A DNA stretch of 64,000 nt from Nostoc sp. PCC 7107 (lineage in GTDB: Bacteria > Cyanobacteriota > Cyanobacteriia > Cyanobacteriales > Nostocaceae), in assembly GCF_000316625.1 (NCBI RefSeq), contig NC_019676.1:3180501-3244500 (forward strand). The letters are read 5' to 3'. The translations under genes and the position numbers were made by a program. Positions 55,058-63,916 of the stretch are shown in pieces (position 1 is the first letter of the stretch; each line of letters opens with the position of its first letter). The notes below the pieces were generated by a model, which saw nothing but the letters and a program-made list of their open reading frames with translations, did no database searches and was not told the origin of the DNA.

Positions 55058-56647
55058 ATGAAAGCATTATTGCTCTACCCTCAGTTTCCCCAGTCCTTTT
55101 GGTCTTATGATCGCTTCATGGAAATCGCCGGACTTAAAGCCGTTTTACCGCCACTGGGAATTATCACAGTTGCAGCACTGCTACCCCAAGAATGGGAAAT
55201 TAGATTTTGCGATCGCAATGTCACTCTGGAAACAGAAGCTGATTGGGAGTGGTGCGATATCGTCATCTTGTCGGCAATGCTAGTGCAGAAACCAGATTTT
55301 CACGCCCTGATTCAAAAAGCGGTGCGCTTAGGTAAAAAAGTAGCCGTGGGTGGCCCTTACCCAACATCTATTCCACAAGATGCTTTGGACTCTGGAGCGC
55401 ATTATTTAATTTTAGATGAAGGGGAATTAACTATTCCTCAATTTTTAACAGCCCTCAATCAAGGTCAAGAACAGGGGATATTTCGCTCTCTGGAAAAACC
55501 TGATGTCAGCCAAAGCCCAATGCCCCGTTTTGACTTGCTAAAACGGGATGCTTACTTAATGATGGCTATCCAGTTTTCTCGCGGCTGCCCCTTTAATTGC
55601 GAGTTTTGCGATATTATCACACTCTACGGTCGCAAACCACGCACAAAAGAGCCTCAGCAAACCATTGCTGAGTTACAAGTTCTGTATGATTTAGGCTGGC
55701 GAGGGTCACTGTTTATCGTGGACGATAACTTTATTGGCAATCAACGGAACGTTAAACGTTTTTTGCGGGAGTTGATTCCTTGGATGAAACAGCACTCCTA
55801 TCCCTTCACATTCATCACTGAAGCTTCTGTGAATTTAGCCGAAGATGAAGAACTGTTGCAATTAATGAATGAAGCAGGTTTCTATGCAGTTTTTCTCGGT
55901 ATAGAAACTCCTGACCAAGAAAGTTTGCACTTAACACAAAAAGTGCAAAATACTCGTAGTCCTCTTGTGCAAGCCTGTGAAAAAATTAATCAAGCCGGAA
56001 TACTCATCTATGCAGGGTTTATCCTCGGTTTTGATGGAGAACGCCCAGGCGCAGGAGAAAAAATACAAGCTTTTGTCGAACAAACCAATATTCCTCAACC
56101 AATGTTGGGCATTCTTCAAGCTTTGCCCAACACTGCTTTATGGAACCGTCTGCAAAAAGAGCAGCGTTTGTTAGAGAGTAAGGGTATTGGTGGAACTGAA
56201 GTAGGAGATCAGAATACCTTAATGAATTTCATCCCCACACGCTCCATTGATGAAATTGCCAGAGAATATGTAGAAGGCTTATGGACTTTATATGAACCCA
56301 GAAACTATCTCAGACGCTGTTTTCAGCAATGTCTGAGTCTTGGTTCCCTCGCCCAGCGAAAACAAACTATGCAATTGTCTCCAGGAAAGGCATTACGGCT
56401 GGTTGTGCAGTTAATCTGGCTTCAGGGCTTGCGTCAACCAGAAATTCGTGTGCAGTTTTGGCAACAACTCTGGGCAATTATACTGACAAAACCGCAGGTT
56501 CTGAATATGTATTTAGGACTATGCGCGGCGGGAGAACATTTTTGGGAGTACCGGGTTTTAGCTAGACAACGAATTACTCAACAATTAGGCTACGATCCGC
56601 TCACAGCCTCTACGTTACCTAAGCAAGAACCAGTACTAGTCAAGTAG
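55058..56647 (+). CDS. B12-binding radical SAM protein (DUF4070 type)
   Basis: A 529-residue protein. The N-terminal ~150 residues form a cobalamin-binding-like Rossmann domain (KALLLYPQFPQSFWSYDRF, LPPLGIITVAALLPQEW, KVAVGGPYPTSIPQ). The radical SAM core follows with the cluster motif SRGCPFNCEFCDI (CxxxCxxC) and FIVDDNFIGNQRNVKRFL. The C-terminal part (about 390-529) matches DUF4070. No DxHxxG cobalamin motif is evident, so cobalamin is held without a His ligand, as is usual in this class. Members include methylases, for example hopanoid methylases; the substrate of this one cannot be told. It is not in an operon. Confidence 0.9.
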   Translation: MKALLLYPQFPQSFWSYDRFMEIAGLKAVLPPLGIITVAALLPQEWEIRFCDRNVTLETEADWEWCDIVILSAMLVQKPDFHALIQKAVRLGKKVAVGGPYPTSIPQDALDSGAHYLILDEGELTIPQFLTALNQGQEQGIFRSLEKPDVSQSPMPRFDLLKRDAYLMMAIQFSRGCPFNCEFCDIITLYGRKPRTKEPQQTIAELQVLYDLGWRGSLFIVDDNFIGNQRNVKRFLRELIPWMKQHSYPFTFITEASVNLAEDEELLQLMNEAGFYAVFLGIETPDQESLHLTQKVQNTRSPLVQACEKINQAGILIYAGFILGFDGERPGAGEKIQAFVEQTNIPQPMLGILQALPNTALWNRLQKEQRLLESKGIGGTEVGDQNTLMNFIPTRSIDEIAREYVEGLWTLYEPRNYLRRCFQQCLSLGSLAQRKQTMQLSPGKALRLVVQLIWLQGLRQPEIRVQFWQQLWAIILTKPQVLNMYLGLCAAGEHFWEYRVLARQRITQQLGYDPLTASTLPKQEPVLVK

Positions 56648-56718
56648 GGTGCGTGATGCTAATGCGATCGCCTACCCTACTTAACTGACTATACTAACCT
56701 TTGTGCGCGATCGCCTTT

Positions 56719-57543
56719 TTAAATTTTGGTGGCGCGGAAACCAATTGGGCCTTCACCTGCGTAGGTCATGGTTCCGGTGAAGGTTTTGCCACCATCATTG
56801 GATGTAACATTAATTGCCACTGCATTTTGTCCTGCACGACAACCAATTACCCAAGTCCCACCTGCATTCCAGGGTGCAGAAGCACCGCCCCATTGGTTTT
56901 CTACTGTATAGTTATTACTACCTAAAAGGTTGCCTCTAAAACCGATGGGGCCTTCACCTGCATAAGTGTTAGTTCCAGTTAAGGTTTTGCCACCATCATT
57001 AGATGTAACATTAATTGCCACAACGTTTTGATTGTCTCGACAACCAAGCGCCCAAGTACCACCTGGGTTCCAAGGTGCAGAAGCACCACCCCATTGGTTT
57101 TCTACGGTATAGACACTACCATTTGCAGCAGCACTTTTAAAGCCGATGGGGCCTTCACCTGCATAAGTTATGGTTCCATTCAAGGTATTACCGCCGTCGT
57201 TGGAGGTAATATCAATCGCCACAACATTTTGATTTCCCCGACAGCCGAGTATCCAATTACCACCTGGGTTCCAAGGTGCAGATGAGCCTCCCCACTGATT
57301 TTCTACTTTGTAGGTGTCGCTGGTAGTTAAAGTACCTCTAAAACCGATGGGGCCTTCACCTGCATAAGTCATAGTTCCATTCAGTGTTTTGCCATTGTCG
57401 CTGGAGGTAACTTTAAGTGCAACAACACGCTGATTTGATCTAGCTCCAATTACCCATGCGCCACCTGGATTCCAAGGTGCAGATGAGCCTCCCCACTGAT
57501 TTTGGGCAATGTATAGATTACTAATTGTTGCGGTAGCTGTCAT
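56719..57543 (-). CDS. OAA-family high-mannose-binding lectin with four repeats
   Basis: A 274-residue protein made of four 67-residue repeats, positions fixed by Trp17, Trp84, Trp151 and Trp218. Each repeat contains the OAA signature NQWGGSSAPWNPGG and ends TYAGEGPIGFRG. Oscillatoria agardhii agglutinin has two such repeats; the myxobacterial haemagglutinin MBHA has four, so this copy resembles the double-length form. Each repeat supplies one carbohydrate site, recognising the branched core of high-mannose glycans through the Trp and Gly-rich loops (family knowledge). There is no signal peptide, as in OAA. The first repeat diverges most (IAQNQWGG, SSDNGKTLNG); the last three share GCR in WxxGCR, the first has GAR. 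No binding residue is visibly lost. Confidence 0.96.
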   Translation of the reverse strand: MTATATISNLYIAQNQWGGSSAPWNPGGAWVIGARSNQRVVALKVTSSDNGKTLNGTMTYAGEGPIGFRGTLTTSDTYKVENQWGGSSAPWNPGGNWILGCRGNQNVVAIDITSNDGGNTLNGTITYAGEGPIGFKSAAANGSVYTVENQWGGASAPWNPGGTWALGCRDNQNVVAINVTSNDGGKTLTGTNTYAGEGPIGFRGNLLGSNNYTVENQWGGASAPWNAGGTWVIGCRAGQNAVAINVTSNDGGKTFTGTMTYAGEGPIGFRATKI

Positions 57544-57595
57544 TTTTTAACTCCAAAATTTTGATAATTTTAGTTACGAGTTTCACTTTAGAAAC

Positions 57596-57734
57596 CCGAT
57601 TTGATTTCTGAAAACATACGTCAAATTCAAGCTCAAAAGGGTGCATAATTTCCACTCTTTTGAACTTCTGATGAGCCATGCTAAAGTCACTTGCTTTCAG
57701 CAAGCAATATTTATATCTTCAGAAATCAAATCGG
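57596..57734. repeat. 17-bp inverted repeat around 105 bp upstream of the lectin gene
   Basis: CCGATTTGATTTCTGAA (57596-57612) and TTCAGAAATCAAATCGG (57718-57734) are perfectly complementary. The 139-bp block between them has no coding potential and includes a TGCTTTCAGCAAGCA hairpin. It lies 53 bp before the lectin start and could be a small mobile element or part of the leader. Confidence 0.6.
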
Positions 57735-58238
57735 ATTCCTACAGAGCAATTTTTAAAGCACGTCTAAAATCTGGTGACTTTTTAGAAGCTGTTTAATATA
57801 CATCAAAGCCTTATTTTAGACTTGCTATATTTCCGCAATATCCTAACAAATTTGGTGCGTTTTGATTTATTGTTCAGGTTGATTTCCTGAATCAATCGTA
57901 GACATAGGGAACAATAAAGAAGCAGTCAATTTATCTTGATTTTGGTAAAAATCAAATGCGATAACATGCCACAATGCTATTCAATGAATTTTTGTTTGTC
58001 AATATACTAAACAGCTATTTGCTGCTTTAATTAAATTTACAAATCAGGAAATAAGTCTAATAATCAGAGAGTTAAGACAGTTAAGATTACTAAACTAAAT
58101 CAAATCAGACAGTTAAGACCGTTAACAGGTTAATTCACTATTTCTTATGCTATTTATAAACAAATATTTATTTGTCATATAACTAGTAAATTACGGAATA
58201 CAGTTTGTTGGTGTATGCTATTTAAGGTTTAATGTGCG
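57735..58238. other. Gene-free intergenic stretch
   Basis: AT-rich sequence with no credible frame. The heptamer-like motif CAGTTAAGA recurs at 58073, 58109 and near 58121. Nothing else distinctive. Confidence 0.4.
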
Positions 58239-58271
58239 AGATCCCCGACTTCTTTAAAAAGTCGGGGATCT
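58239..58271. terminator. Strong hairpin, dispersed motif or terminator
   Basis: AGATCCCCGACTT (58239-58251) and AAGTCGGGGATCT (58259-58271) form a perfect 13-bp stem with a 7-base loop, about 95 bp past the LuxR gene stop on the minus strand. The sequence is of a type repeated in Nostocales genomes, so it may be a dispersed repeat serving as terminator. Confidence 0.6.
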
Positions 58272-58365
58272 GAACACTACAAATTTTGAGATTTATCAAT
58301 ATTTACTATTTCTTAATTTATCTAAAGAAATACCAGAATTTATATTTCCATGATGTAAATTATAA

Positions 58366-59037
58366 TTACCATTTCGGCAATTGTTGGGACTGTGCAACTG
58401 TAGAAAGCTTGGCCAACATTTGCGTGCGAGATGAAACTTCTAGCTTGCGGAACATTCTTTTTAAAGCTTGCTTAACAGAGTTTTCTGTAATCCAAAGTTC
58501 ACGACTAATTTCTGCGTTTCTACACCCTCGCGCCACTAGTGTGGCAATTTCCACTTCTCTAGAAGTTAAACCTGCTGTTTGTAAAGGCGGATGTTGGGCT
58601 TGAGTCATTGTTACCCAAGTGGAAATGTGCAGACAAATCGCACTCAAATCTGTAAGATTTTGCGAATCGAATGCAGGTATGTCTTGTTGACGGGTAAAAC
58701 CTAATGCACCTACTAATTTACCAGTGCTGACAATTGGCCCAGCCATAACATGATAGTGATCAGGACGGGGACAAATCAATTTCCATGTTTTTGGTTCAAC
58801 TACTAAGGCTTCGTGAACTGGGGCGTGGTGTTCTAGTAAGTAACGTGCAACTGGGTTGTATTGGGGTGATAAGGCAATTAGTATTGCTTTGTCAATCAGA
58901 TGAGTTTGATGAAAGAAAAATAGCCCGCACCTTGTAGCTGTAAAATACTGACTCATTTCTGCGGATATATGCGATCGCAATGTTTGTTCATCTTTAGCTT
59001 GAGCAATTGCCCGAAATAAAGCGTGTAAAGCAACCAT
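58366..59037 (-). CDS. LuxR-type transcriptional regulator with GAF-like sensor domain
   Basis: A 223-residue protein. Residues about 1-150 look like a GAF-type sensory domain (LFRAIAQAKDEQTLRSHISA, GPIVSTGKLVGALGFTR). The C-terminal 65 residues are a LuxR/NarL helix-turn-helix: AGLTSREVEIATLVARGCRN, AEISRELWITENSVKQALKR and MFRKLEV. It is not a two-component receiver protein. It is divergent from the rhodanese gene with a 99-bp gap between the start codons, so it may control that gene and itself. Ligand unknown. Confidence 0.9.
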   Translation of the reverse strand: MVALHALFRAIAQAKDEQTLRSHISAEMSQYFTATRCGLFFFHQTHLIDKAILIALSPQYNPVARYLLEHHAPVHEALVVEPKTWKLICPRPDHYHVMAGPIVSTGKLVGALGFTRQQDIPAFDSQNLTDLSAICLHISTWVTMTQAQHPPLQTAGLTSREVEIATLVARGCRNAEISRELWITENSVKQALKRMFRKLEVSSRTQMLAKLSTVAQSQQLPKW

Positions 59038-59136
59038 AGGCTAATTGTACACTTTCGAGGTCTAGAAGCATGATCATCACCTGATTTATCTTAGCTGTAG
59101 TCAGATTCAGTGTTGATCTTTTTGGATAACTTTACT

Positions 59137-59967
59137 ATGACTATAAATTCTGATTACGCTGATCCTTCAGTTCTAGTTGATACCCAGTGGTTAGCAGATC
59201 ATCTCCATGATTCAAATGTTCGTATTATTGAAGTGGATGTAAGTCCAGAGCCTTACAAAAATGCTCATATACCGGGTGCTGTATTTTGGCATATTTTTAC
59301 GGACTTACTGCTACCAGATTTCAAAACTAATTTAGATGCGATCGCTTTTGCTAAACTTATGGCACGCTCAGGTATTACCAATAATACAACAGTTGTTGCT
59401 TATGGCAATTATCCCGGCATCGGTGGCTGGATTTTTTGGTTGTTAAAAGTCTTTGGTCATGATAATGTCCGAGTTCTCAATGGCGGCTATCAAAAATGGA
59501 AATCTGAAAATCGTCCACTTGCAACTGAGTTATCTACATTTCCACCCACTGATTACCATACTCAAGCGCCTGATGATAGTCTAAGAGTATTACATCCTGA
59601 AGTCCAAGCAGCGATTAATCAACAGGAACGCATTTTGTTAGATGTCCGTACAATTCAAGAATACTCTGGTGAGTGGTTTTTTAATCAACCACCAAAAAAC
59701 AATCAACGCACTGGACATATCCCTGGTGCAGTTCATCTTGAGCATATCCTGACACTTAATGAGGATGGCACTTTTAAATCATTCACCGAATTAAAAAATC
59801 TTTATACCAGCCAAGGTATTACACCTGATAAAGAAATTTTTCCTTATTGTGCGATCGGTGGACGTTCTGGATACACTTGGTTTGTTTTAAAGTATTTACT
59901 AGGCTATCCAAATGTTCGCAATTACGACGGCTCTTGGAATGAGTGGAGTCGTTTGACTGACTTATAG
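59137..59967 (+). CDS. Two-domain rhodanese (thiosulfate/3-mercaptopyruvate sulfurtransferase)
   Basis: From the ATG at 59137 it has 276 residues; a GTG at 59110 would add nine. The N-terminal inactive rhodanese domain (about 10-130) contains HIPGAVFWHI and VAYGNYPGIGGWIFW; the C-terminal domain contains GHIPGAVHLEH, the active Cys238 in FPYCAIGGRSGYTWFVL, and GYPNVRNYDGSW. The loop CAIGGRS differs from CRKGVT of bovine rhodanese and from CGSGVTA of mercaptopyruvate enzymes, so donor preference is open. It transfers sulfane sulfur to acceptors such as cyanide or thiols in the cytoplasm. No export signal is seen. Confidence 0.92.
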   Translation: MTINSDYADPSVLVDTQWLADHLHDSNVRIIEVDVSPEPYKNAHIPGAVFWHIFTDLLLPDFKTNLDAIAFAKLMARSGITNNTTVVAYGNYPGIGGWIFWLLKVFGHDNVRVLNGGYQKWKSENRPLATELSTFPPTDYHTQAPDDSLRVLHPEVQAAINQQERILLDVRTIQEYSGEWFFNQPPKNNQRTGHIPGAVHLEHILTLNEDGTFKSFTELKNLYTSQGITPDKEIFPYCAIGGRSGYTWFVLKYLLGYPNVRNYDGSWNEWSRLTDL

Positions 59968-60044
59968 TAGGGAACAGGTGATAGGTGACAGGTAACAGTC
60001 TTGATGATGTTTGGTTCTGTTCCTCCACCTAGCCTCTATGAAAG

Positions 60045-62174
60045 TTACTGTTCTGTTCCCGCAGGTGTAGGTGTTTCTGTTGGTGTGTCTATCGGCGTGG
60101 GCGTTTCTATTGGTTTGTCTGTGGGTGTGGGTGTGGGTGTTTCCACAGGAATGGGATTTTCTGCGGCGATAGTAAGTTGATAATCTACTGACGTTGTGGC
60201 TGTAGAAGCGATCGCAAACTCATAGTATCCCTTTTCTGGTAATTCTGCGGTTAAAGTGCGTTTTGTCGAGTCTTCTAAAAGTCTGATTTTGCCGGAAGGG
60301 GAATAAACTGATAGCAAAACTTTGTTACTCGCTGTCAGATTTAAGTCTAAGGTTTGCCCTTTAGCCAGTCCAGCGATGAAAACTTTACCATTCCCTGGTT
60401 TGAGTGTTCCACTGACTGTTTCACTTGTCGCGCCTATATCAAAAACAATCTTGGCAAAAGCATTCCCATTGACGATAGCACTAAGTTGATCATTAACAAA
60501 CCCATGCCAAACTTGCCCGATGGGTTCCTTCATAAAATCTCGTCCACGCTGTTCGGGAAATATGCGGTAAAAGGCGACATCACCTAAATCATATAAAGCG
60601 CGACTACCAACGTTAATTTTATTTACAGCAGCTTTCCAGCGATCGCGATCGGCTGCGGTATACTTTCCAAGTTGCCGTCGTGATTGATTACTGAGAACTG
60701 AAACTTTACTTAACAATTCATCCGCCGTTTTATCCCAAGCCGCCCGTAAACTTTCATCTTCTGGTTTATTGGTGATGGTGCGCCCTTGTAAGCTAGGATT
60801 TCTCCGCCAAAAGATTTGATTCACTAAGTCTACATAAAAGCTTTGCTCAATTCCCAACTCTTGACGGCGATCGCTTAATTTTTCTTTGCGTTGCTTTTCT
60901 TCTGGGGAATAATTCTCGGAAACATCAACGGGTTGGGTAACGCTTGGTGTTGGTGTGGGGTCAATATCATTCCCACCACTAATATTCCTATTCCGATTTG
61001 TTCCTAACCACAATACCCCAATCACACCAAATACCGCTAATGTTGCTGCAAAGGTTTTAGTTGTTGTCCACCGACTTTTGGCTTGGGGAATAGGTGCGGG
61101 GGATGGGGAGAAAGGCCGGGGTTGTGTTGGGTTAATTGCCGGAGAGGGTGCGACTGCAAAAGTAGCTGAGGTTTCCGGCTGAGGTATGACGGGCGCTTGA
61201 GTTACAGGATATTGAATTGGTGTTGGGTTAAGTGCGTGTAAAACTTGACTAGCCGATTGATAGCGATCGCTCGGACGAGGCGCTAACATTTTATTTAACA
61301 CCTGTGCTAACATCGGACTCACACTAGCGTCTTGCTGCCATTTCCAAGCCAGAGTGTAGTTATCTAATAATTCTTGCGGTTGTTTACCTGTTAATAATAC
61401 TAATATCGTGACTGCCAAAGCATACAAGTCACTATGAGGAGATACTGCGCCAGTTTGCATTTGTTCTGATGGTGCAAAACCGATTTTACCCAATAAAGTC
61501 GGTGCGGGCGTTGCTGCTGCACCTGGTTGGTAGTATTGAGAAGCAACTGTGGCGACTACTTGTTTCACACCACCAAAGTCAATTAATATCGGCAGTTGGT
61601 CAGCAGTGCGTAAAATTAAATTATCTGGTGAAATATCTCGATGAATTACATCTTGGGAGTGGACATATTCTAAAACTGGCAATATCTGCTGTAATAGTTG
61701 CCGTACTTCTGCTTCTGTAAACCGTAGACCTTGCTGTTTGCGGGTATTTAATAAAGAATTATATGTCTGTCCCTCTACATAATCTTGCACTAAAAACAGG
61801 TATTCCTTCCCTTGCAAATTTGTGCGAAACAGTTCCCGAAAACGAGGAATTTGGGGATGTTGCAATTTGTAGAGAACACTAGCTTCACGCTGAAATAGTT
61901 CTTCCGCTTTTTGTAAAACGTAAGCTGTTTGCACTTGGGGAGAAAATTCTTTTAAAACACAAGGTTCGCGGAAGCGGTTGATATCTTCAGCTAAATAAGT
62001 GCGTCCAAATCCACCTTGCCCGATTTGACGGACAATGACATAGCGATCGCTTAAAGTTAAACCAGCTTGAATACCATTACTAACAGGTAAATTTTGCAAA
62101 TTCTCGCCACACTGGAGACAAAACCGACTACCTGTGGGATTTTCATGACCTTTAGAGCAATAGAATTTAGTCAT
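60045..62174 (-). CDS. Zinc-ribbon Ser/Thr kinase with transmembrane helix and C-terminal sensor part
   Basis: A 709-residue protein. The N-terminus is a zinc ribbon (FYCSKGHENPTGSRFCLQCG). The kinase domain (about 40-315) has GQGGFGRTYLA, CVLKEF with the Lys, VIHRDISPDNLIL and LIDFGGVKQ, and IGFAPSEQM in the activation segment. A Pro-rich linker leads to one membrane helix (TFAATLAVFGVIGVLWLGT, about 375-393). Outside it lies an alpha-helical domain (about 430-575; QELGIEQSFYVDLVNQIFWR, then ITNKPEDESLR) shared with the next gene, then a beta domain like the bacterial pre-peptidase C-terminal domain (about 575-670) and a Thr/Pro-rich tail. It probably senses an extracytoplasmic condition. 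It is the downstream gene of a tandem pair. Confidence 0.92.
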   Translation of the reverse strand: MTKFYCSKGHENPTGSRFCLQCGENLQNLPVSNGIQAGLTLSDRYVIVRQIGQGGFGRTYLAEDINRFREPCVLKEFSPQVQTAYVLQKAEELFQREASVLYKLQHPQIPRFRELFRTNLQGKEYLFLVQDYVEGQTYNSLLNTRKQQGLRFTEAEVRQLLQQILPVLEYVHSQDVIHRDISPDNLILRTADQLPILIDFGGVKQVVATVASQYYQPGAAATPAPTLLGKIGFAPSEQMQTGAVSPHSDLYALAVTILVLLTGKQPQELLDNYTLAWKWQQDASVSPMLAQVLNKMLAPRPSDRYQSASQVLHALNPTPIQYPVTQAPVIPQPETSATFAVAPSPAINPTQPRPFSPSPAPIPQAKSRWTTTKTFAATLAVFGVIGVLWLGTNRNRNISGGNDIDPTPTPSVTQPVDVSENYSPEEKQRKEKLSDRRQELGIEQSFYVDLVNQIFWRRNPSLQGRTITNKPEDESLRAAWDKTADELLSKVSVLSNQSRRQLGKYTAADRDRWKAAVNKINVGSRALYDLGDVAFYRIFPEQRGRDFMKEPIGQVWHGFVNDQLSAIVNGNAFAKIVFDIGATSETVSGTLKPGNGKVFIAGLAKGQTLDLNLTASNKVLLSVYSPSGKIRLLEDSTKRTLTAELPEKGYYEFAIASTATTSVDYQLTIAAENPIPVETPTPTPTDKPIETPTPIDTPTETPTPAGTEQ

Positions 62175-62242
62175 GGGTCATTTGTTGTTTCCCTTGTCTT
62201 TGCGTGTGTCTAGTCTCCTCACTCATAATTCTTGCACCCTAA

Positions 62243-63916
62243 TTAATTGTTCGATTGTATTTTACTCACTTTATCAGCCGCGATCGCATACCAAATTTGA
62301 CCGTAAGTTTGTTGGTTCTGTTTCTCTCCCTGCTTTCCGGGAAATAACTCAGCAAATTTTTGATTTGTCTCTTTGTTCAACTGACTCATTGTATAGTCAC
62401 CTAACTTTCCCGTTCTCGCTTGCAGTCTCCATCTTTCGTAATCTTTTTGACTGTAGCTTCCCATTTTTTTACGTGCGGCGGCGCTAAGTTCAGCCTGTTC
62501 TAGTTTATCCAACAAGCCATCACCAATTCTCAACCACTCATCGCGCAAAGCCTTATCTTCCGATTTTGATGTGATGGTGCGCCCTTGCATTTCCGGCTTT
62601 TGACTGTAAAACAAAGCGTCTACCATACGGATGAAGAAGACTTCGGAGATTTCCAACTCTTGACGACGCGCCAGCACATCCCCATTTCCTTTGTTGCTGA
62701 CTGGTTGAGCCAGAGGATTAGGTAATGATGGCATTGTGGGCAATGATATAGAAGGTATGGTAATAGATGTTATACCTCTGACTACAGCATTTACCGCTGC
62801 CAAAGTTCCAGCAACTGTTAAACCAACTATGGCTGTCCCCAGCATACTCACAGCAAAAGGACGTAACCACATAGGTACAGGTAACACGCGGCTCACAGCT
62901 TGAGTTCTTTGATGAATTCTACTGACAATTGCGTTAGCGCGTTTTTGTCCCGGCGAGACTATCTGAGTCTTCAGTTTGGTAATATAAGGGTTACTTGGTT
63001 TAGTCACAGCTGGCGATGGTAAATCTTTGAGAACTTGCTCGGCTGTTTGATAGCGATCGCTTGGTTTATAAGCCAGCATTTTTTTCAATATAGATTCTAA
63101 TTTGGGGCTAACCCGAATTTCCTTACCCCAATACCATAGCCCTTGATAGCTGTCGTATAATTTTTGCGGTTCCTTCCCTGTCAATAATACGAGTATCGTC
63201 ACCGCCAAAGAATATAAATCACTGCTGAGAAATACTTTCCCTTGACGAATCTGTTCTTCCGGTGCGTAGCCTTTTTTACCTAATAGCGTGTGATTCACAG
63301 CTAACTTCGTGAACCAAAACCCTTGGGATGCTGGTAATTGCTTCACACCACCAAAATCAATCAACACAGGTAAATTGTCAGAACGCCGCCAAATTAAATT
63401 ATCCGGTGAGATATCACGATGTACAACATCTTTGGAGTGGATGTAAGACAACACAGGTAAAATCTGTTGCAGCAGCAGAATGATTTCTTCTTCACTAAAA
63501 GTTTGACGTTGTTCTAATAACTGGCAATAATTATCACCCTCGATATAATCTTGCACCAGAAAGAAAAAATCTTTACTACCTATCTGCACCTGTAAAGAAG
63601 CATGAAACTGGGGAATTTGCGAATGTTGGAGTTTTTTCAGTACATTTGCTTCTCTCTCAAATAATTCCTTAGCTTTTTGTAAATCCTGTTGTGCTTGGAC
63701 TTGGGGCGCAAATTCCTTCAGCACGCACACTTGATGAGCTTTTTGCTTATCTTCCGCTAAATAAGTCCGTCCAAAACCGCCTTGTCCTAGCTGACGTATA
63801 ATTTGATAGCGTTGATTCACAACTTGCCCAACAGCCAGAGGCAATGTTTCACCGCACGTTGTGCAAAACCGATTACTGTCAAGATTTGTGTGTTGTTTAC
63901 TGCAATAAACCTGCAT
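62243..63916 (-). CDS. Zinc-ribbon Ser/Thr kinase with transmembrane helix, paralogue
   Basis: A 557-residue protein with the same layout as the downstream kinase: zinc ribbon (VYCSKQHTNLDSNRFCTTCG), kinase domain (about 35-305) with GQGGFGRTYLA, CVLKEF, VVHRDISPDNLIW, LIDFGGVKQ and KGYAPEEQI, a membrane segment (MLGTAIVGLTVAGTLAAVNA, about 355-377), and the alpha-helical C-terminal domain QELEISEVFFIRMVDALFYS, SKSEDKALRDEW. It lacks the beta domain and Pro-rich tail of its neighbour. The gap between the two is 68 bp and the two share order and motifs, so they result from tandem duplication and are probably co-transcribed. The remaining 84 bp at the edge of the window show no gene. Confidence 0.93.
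   Translation of the reverse strand: MQVYCSKQHTNLDSNRFCTTCGETLPLAVGQVVNQRYQIIRQLGQGGFGRTYLAEDKQKAHQVCVLKEFAPQVQAQQDLQKAKELFEREANVLKKLQHSQIPQFHASLQVQIGSKDFFFLVQDYIEGDNYCQLLEQRQTFSEEEIILLLQQILPVLSYIHSKDVVHRDISPDNLIWRRSDNLPVLIDFGGVKQLPASQGFWFTKLAVNHTLLGKKGYAPEEQIRQGKVFLSSDLYSLAVTILVLLTGKEPQKLYDSYQGLWYWGKEIRVSPKLESILKKMLAYKPSDRYQTAEQVLKDLPSPAVTKPSNPYITKLKTQIVSPGQKRANAIVSRIHQRTQAVSRVLPVPMWLRPFAVSMLGTAIVGLTVAGTLAAVNAVVRGITSITIPSISLPTMPSLPNPLAQPVSNKGNGDVLARRQELEISEVFFIRMVDALFYSQKPEMQGRTITSKSEDKALRDEWLRIGDGLLDKLEQAELSAAARKKMGSYSQKDYERWRLQARTGKLGDYTMSQLNKETNQKFAELFPGKQGEKQNQQTYGQIWYAIAADKVSKIQSNN

Noticed and set aside
56701-57285. Plus-strand frames across the lectin gene
   Set aside because: They repeat with the same 201-bp period because they are antisense to the lectin repeats.
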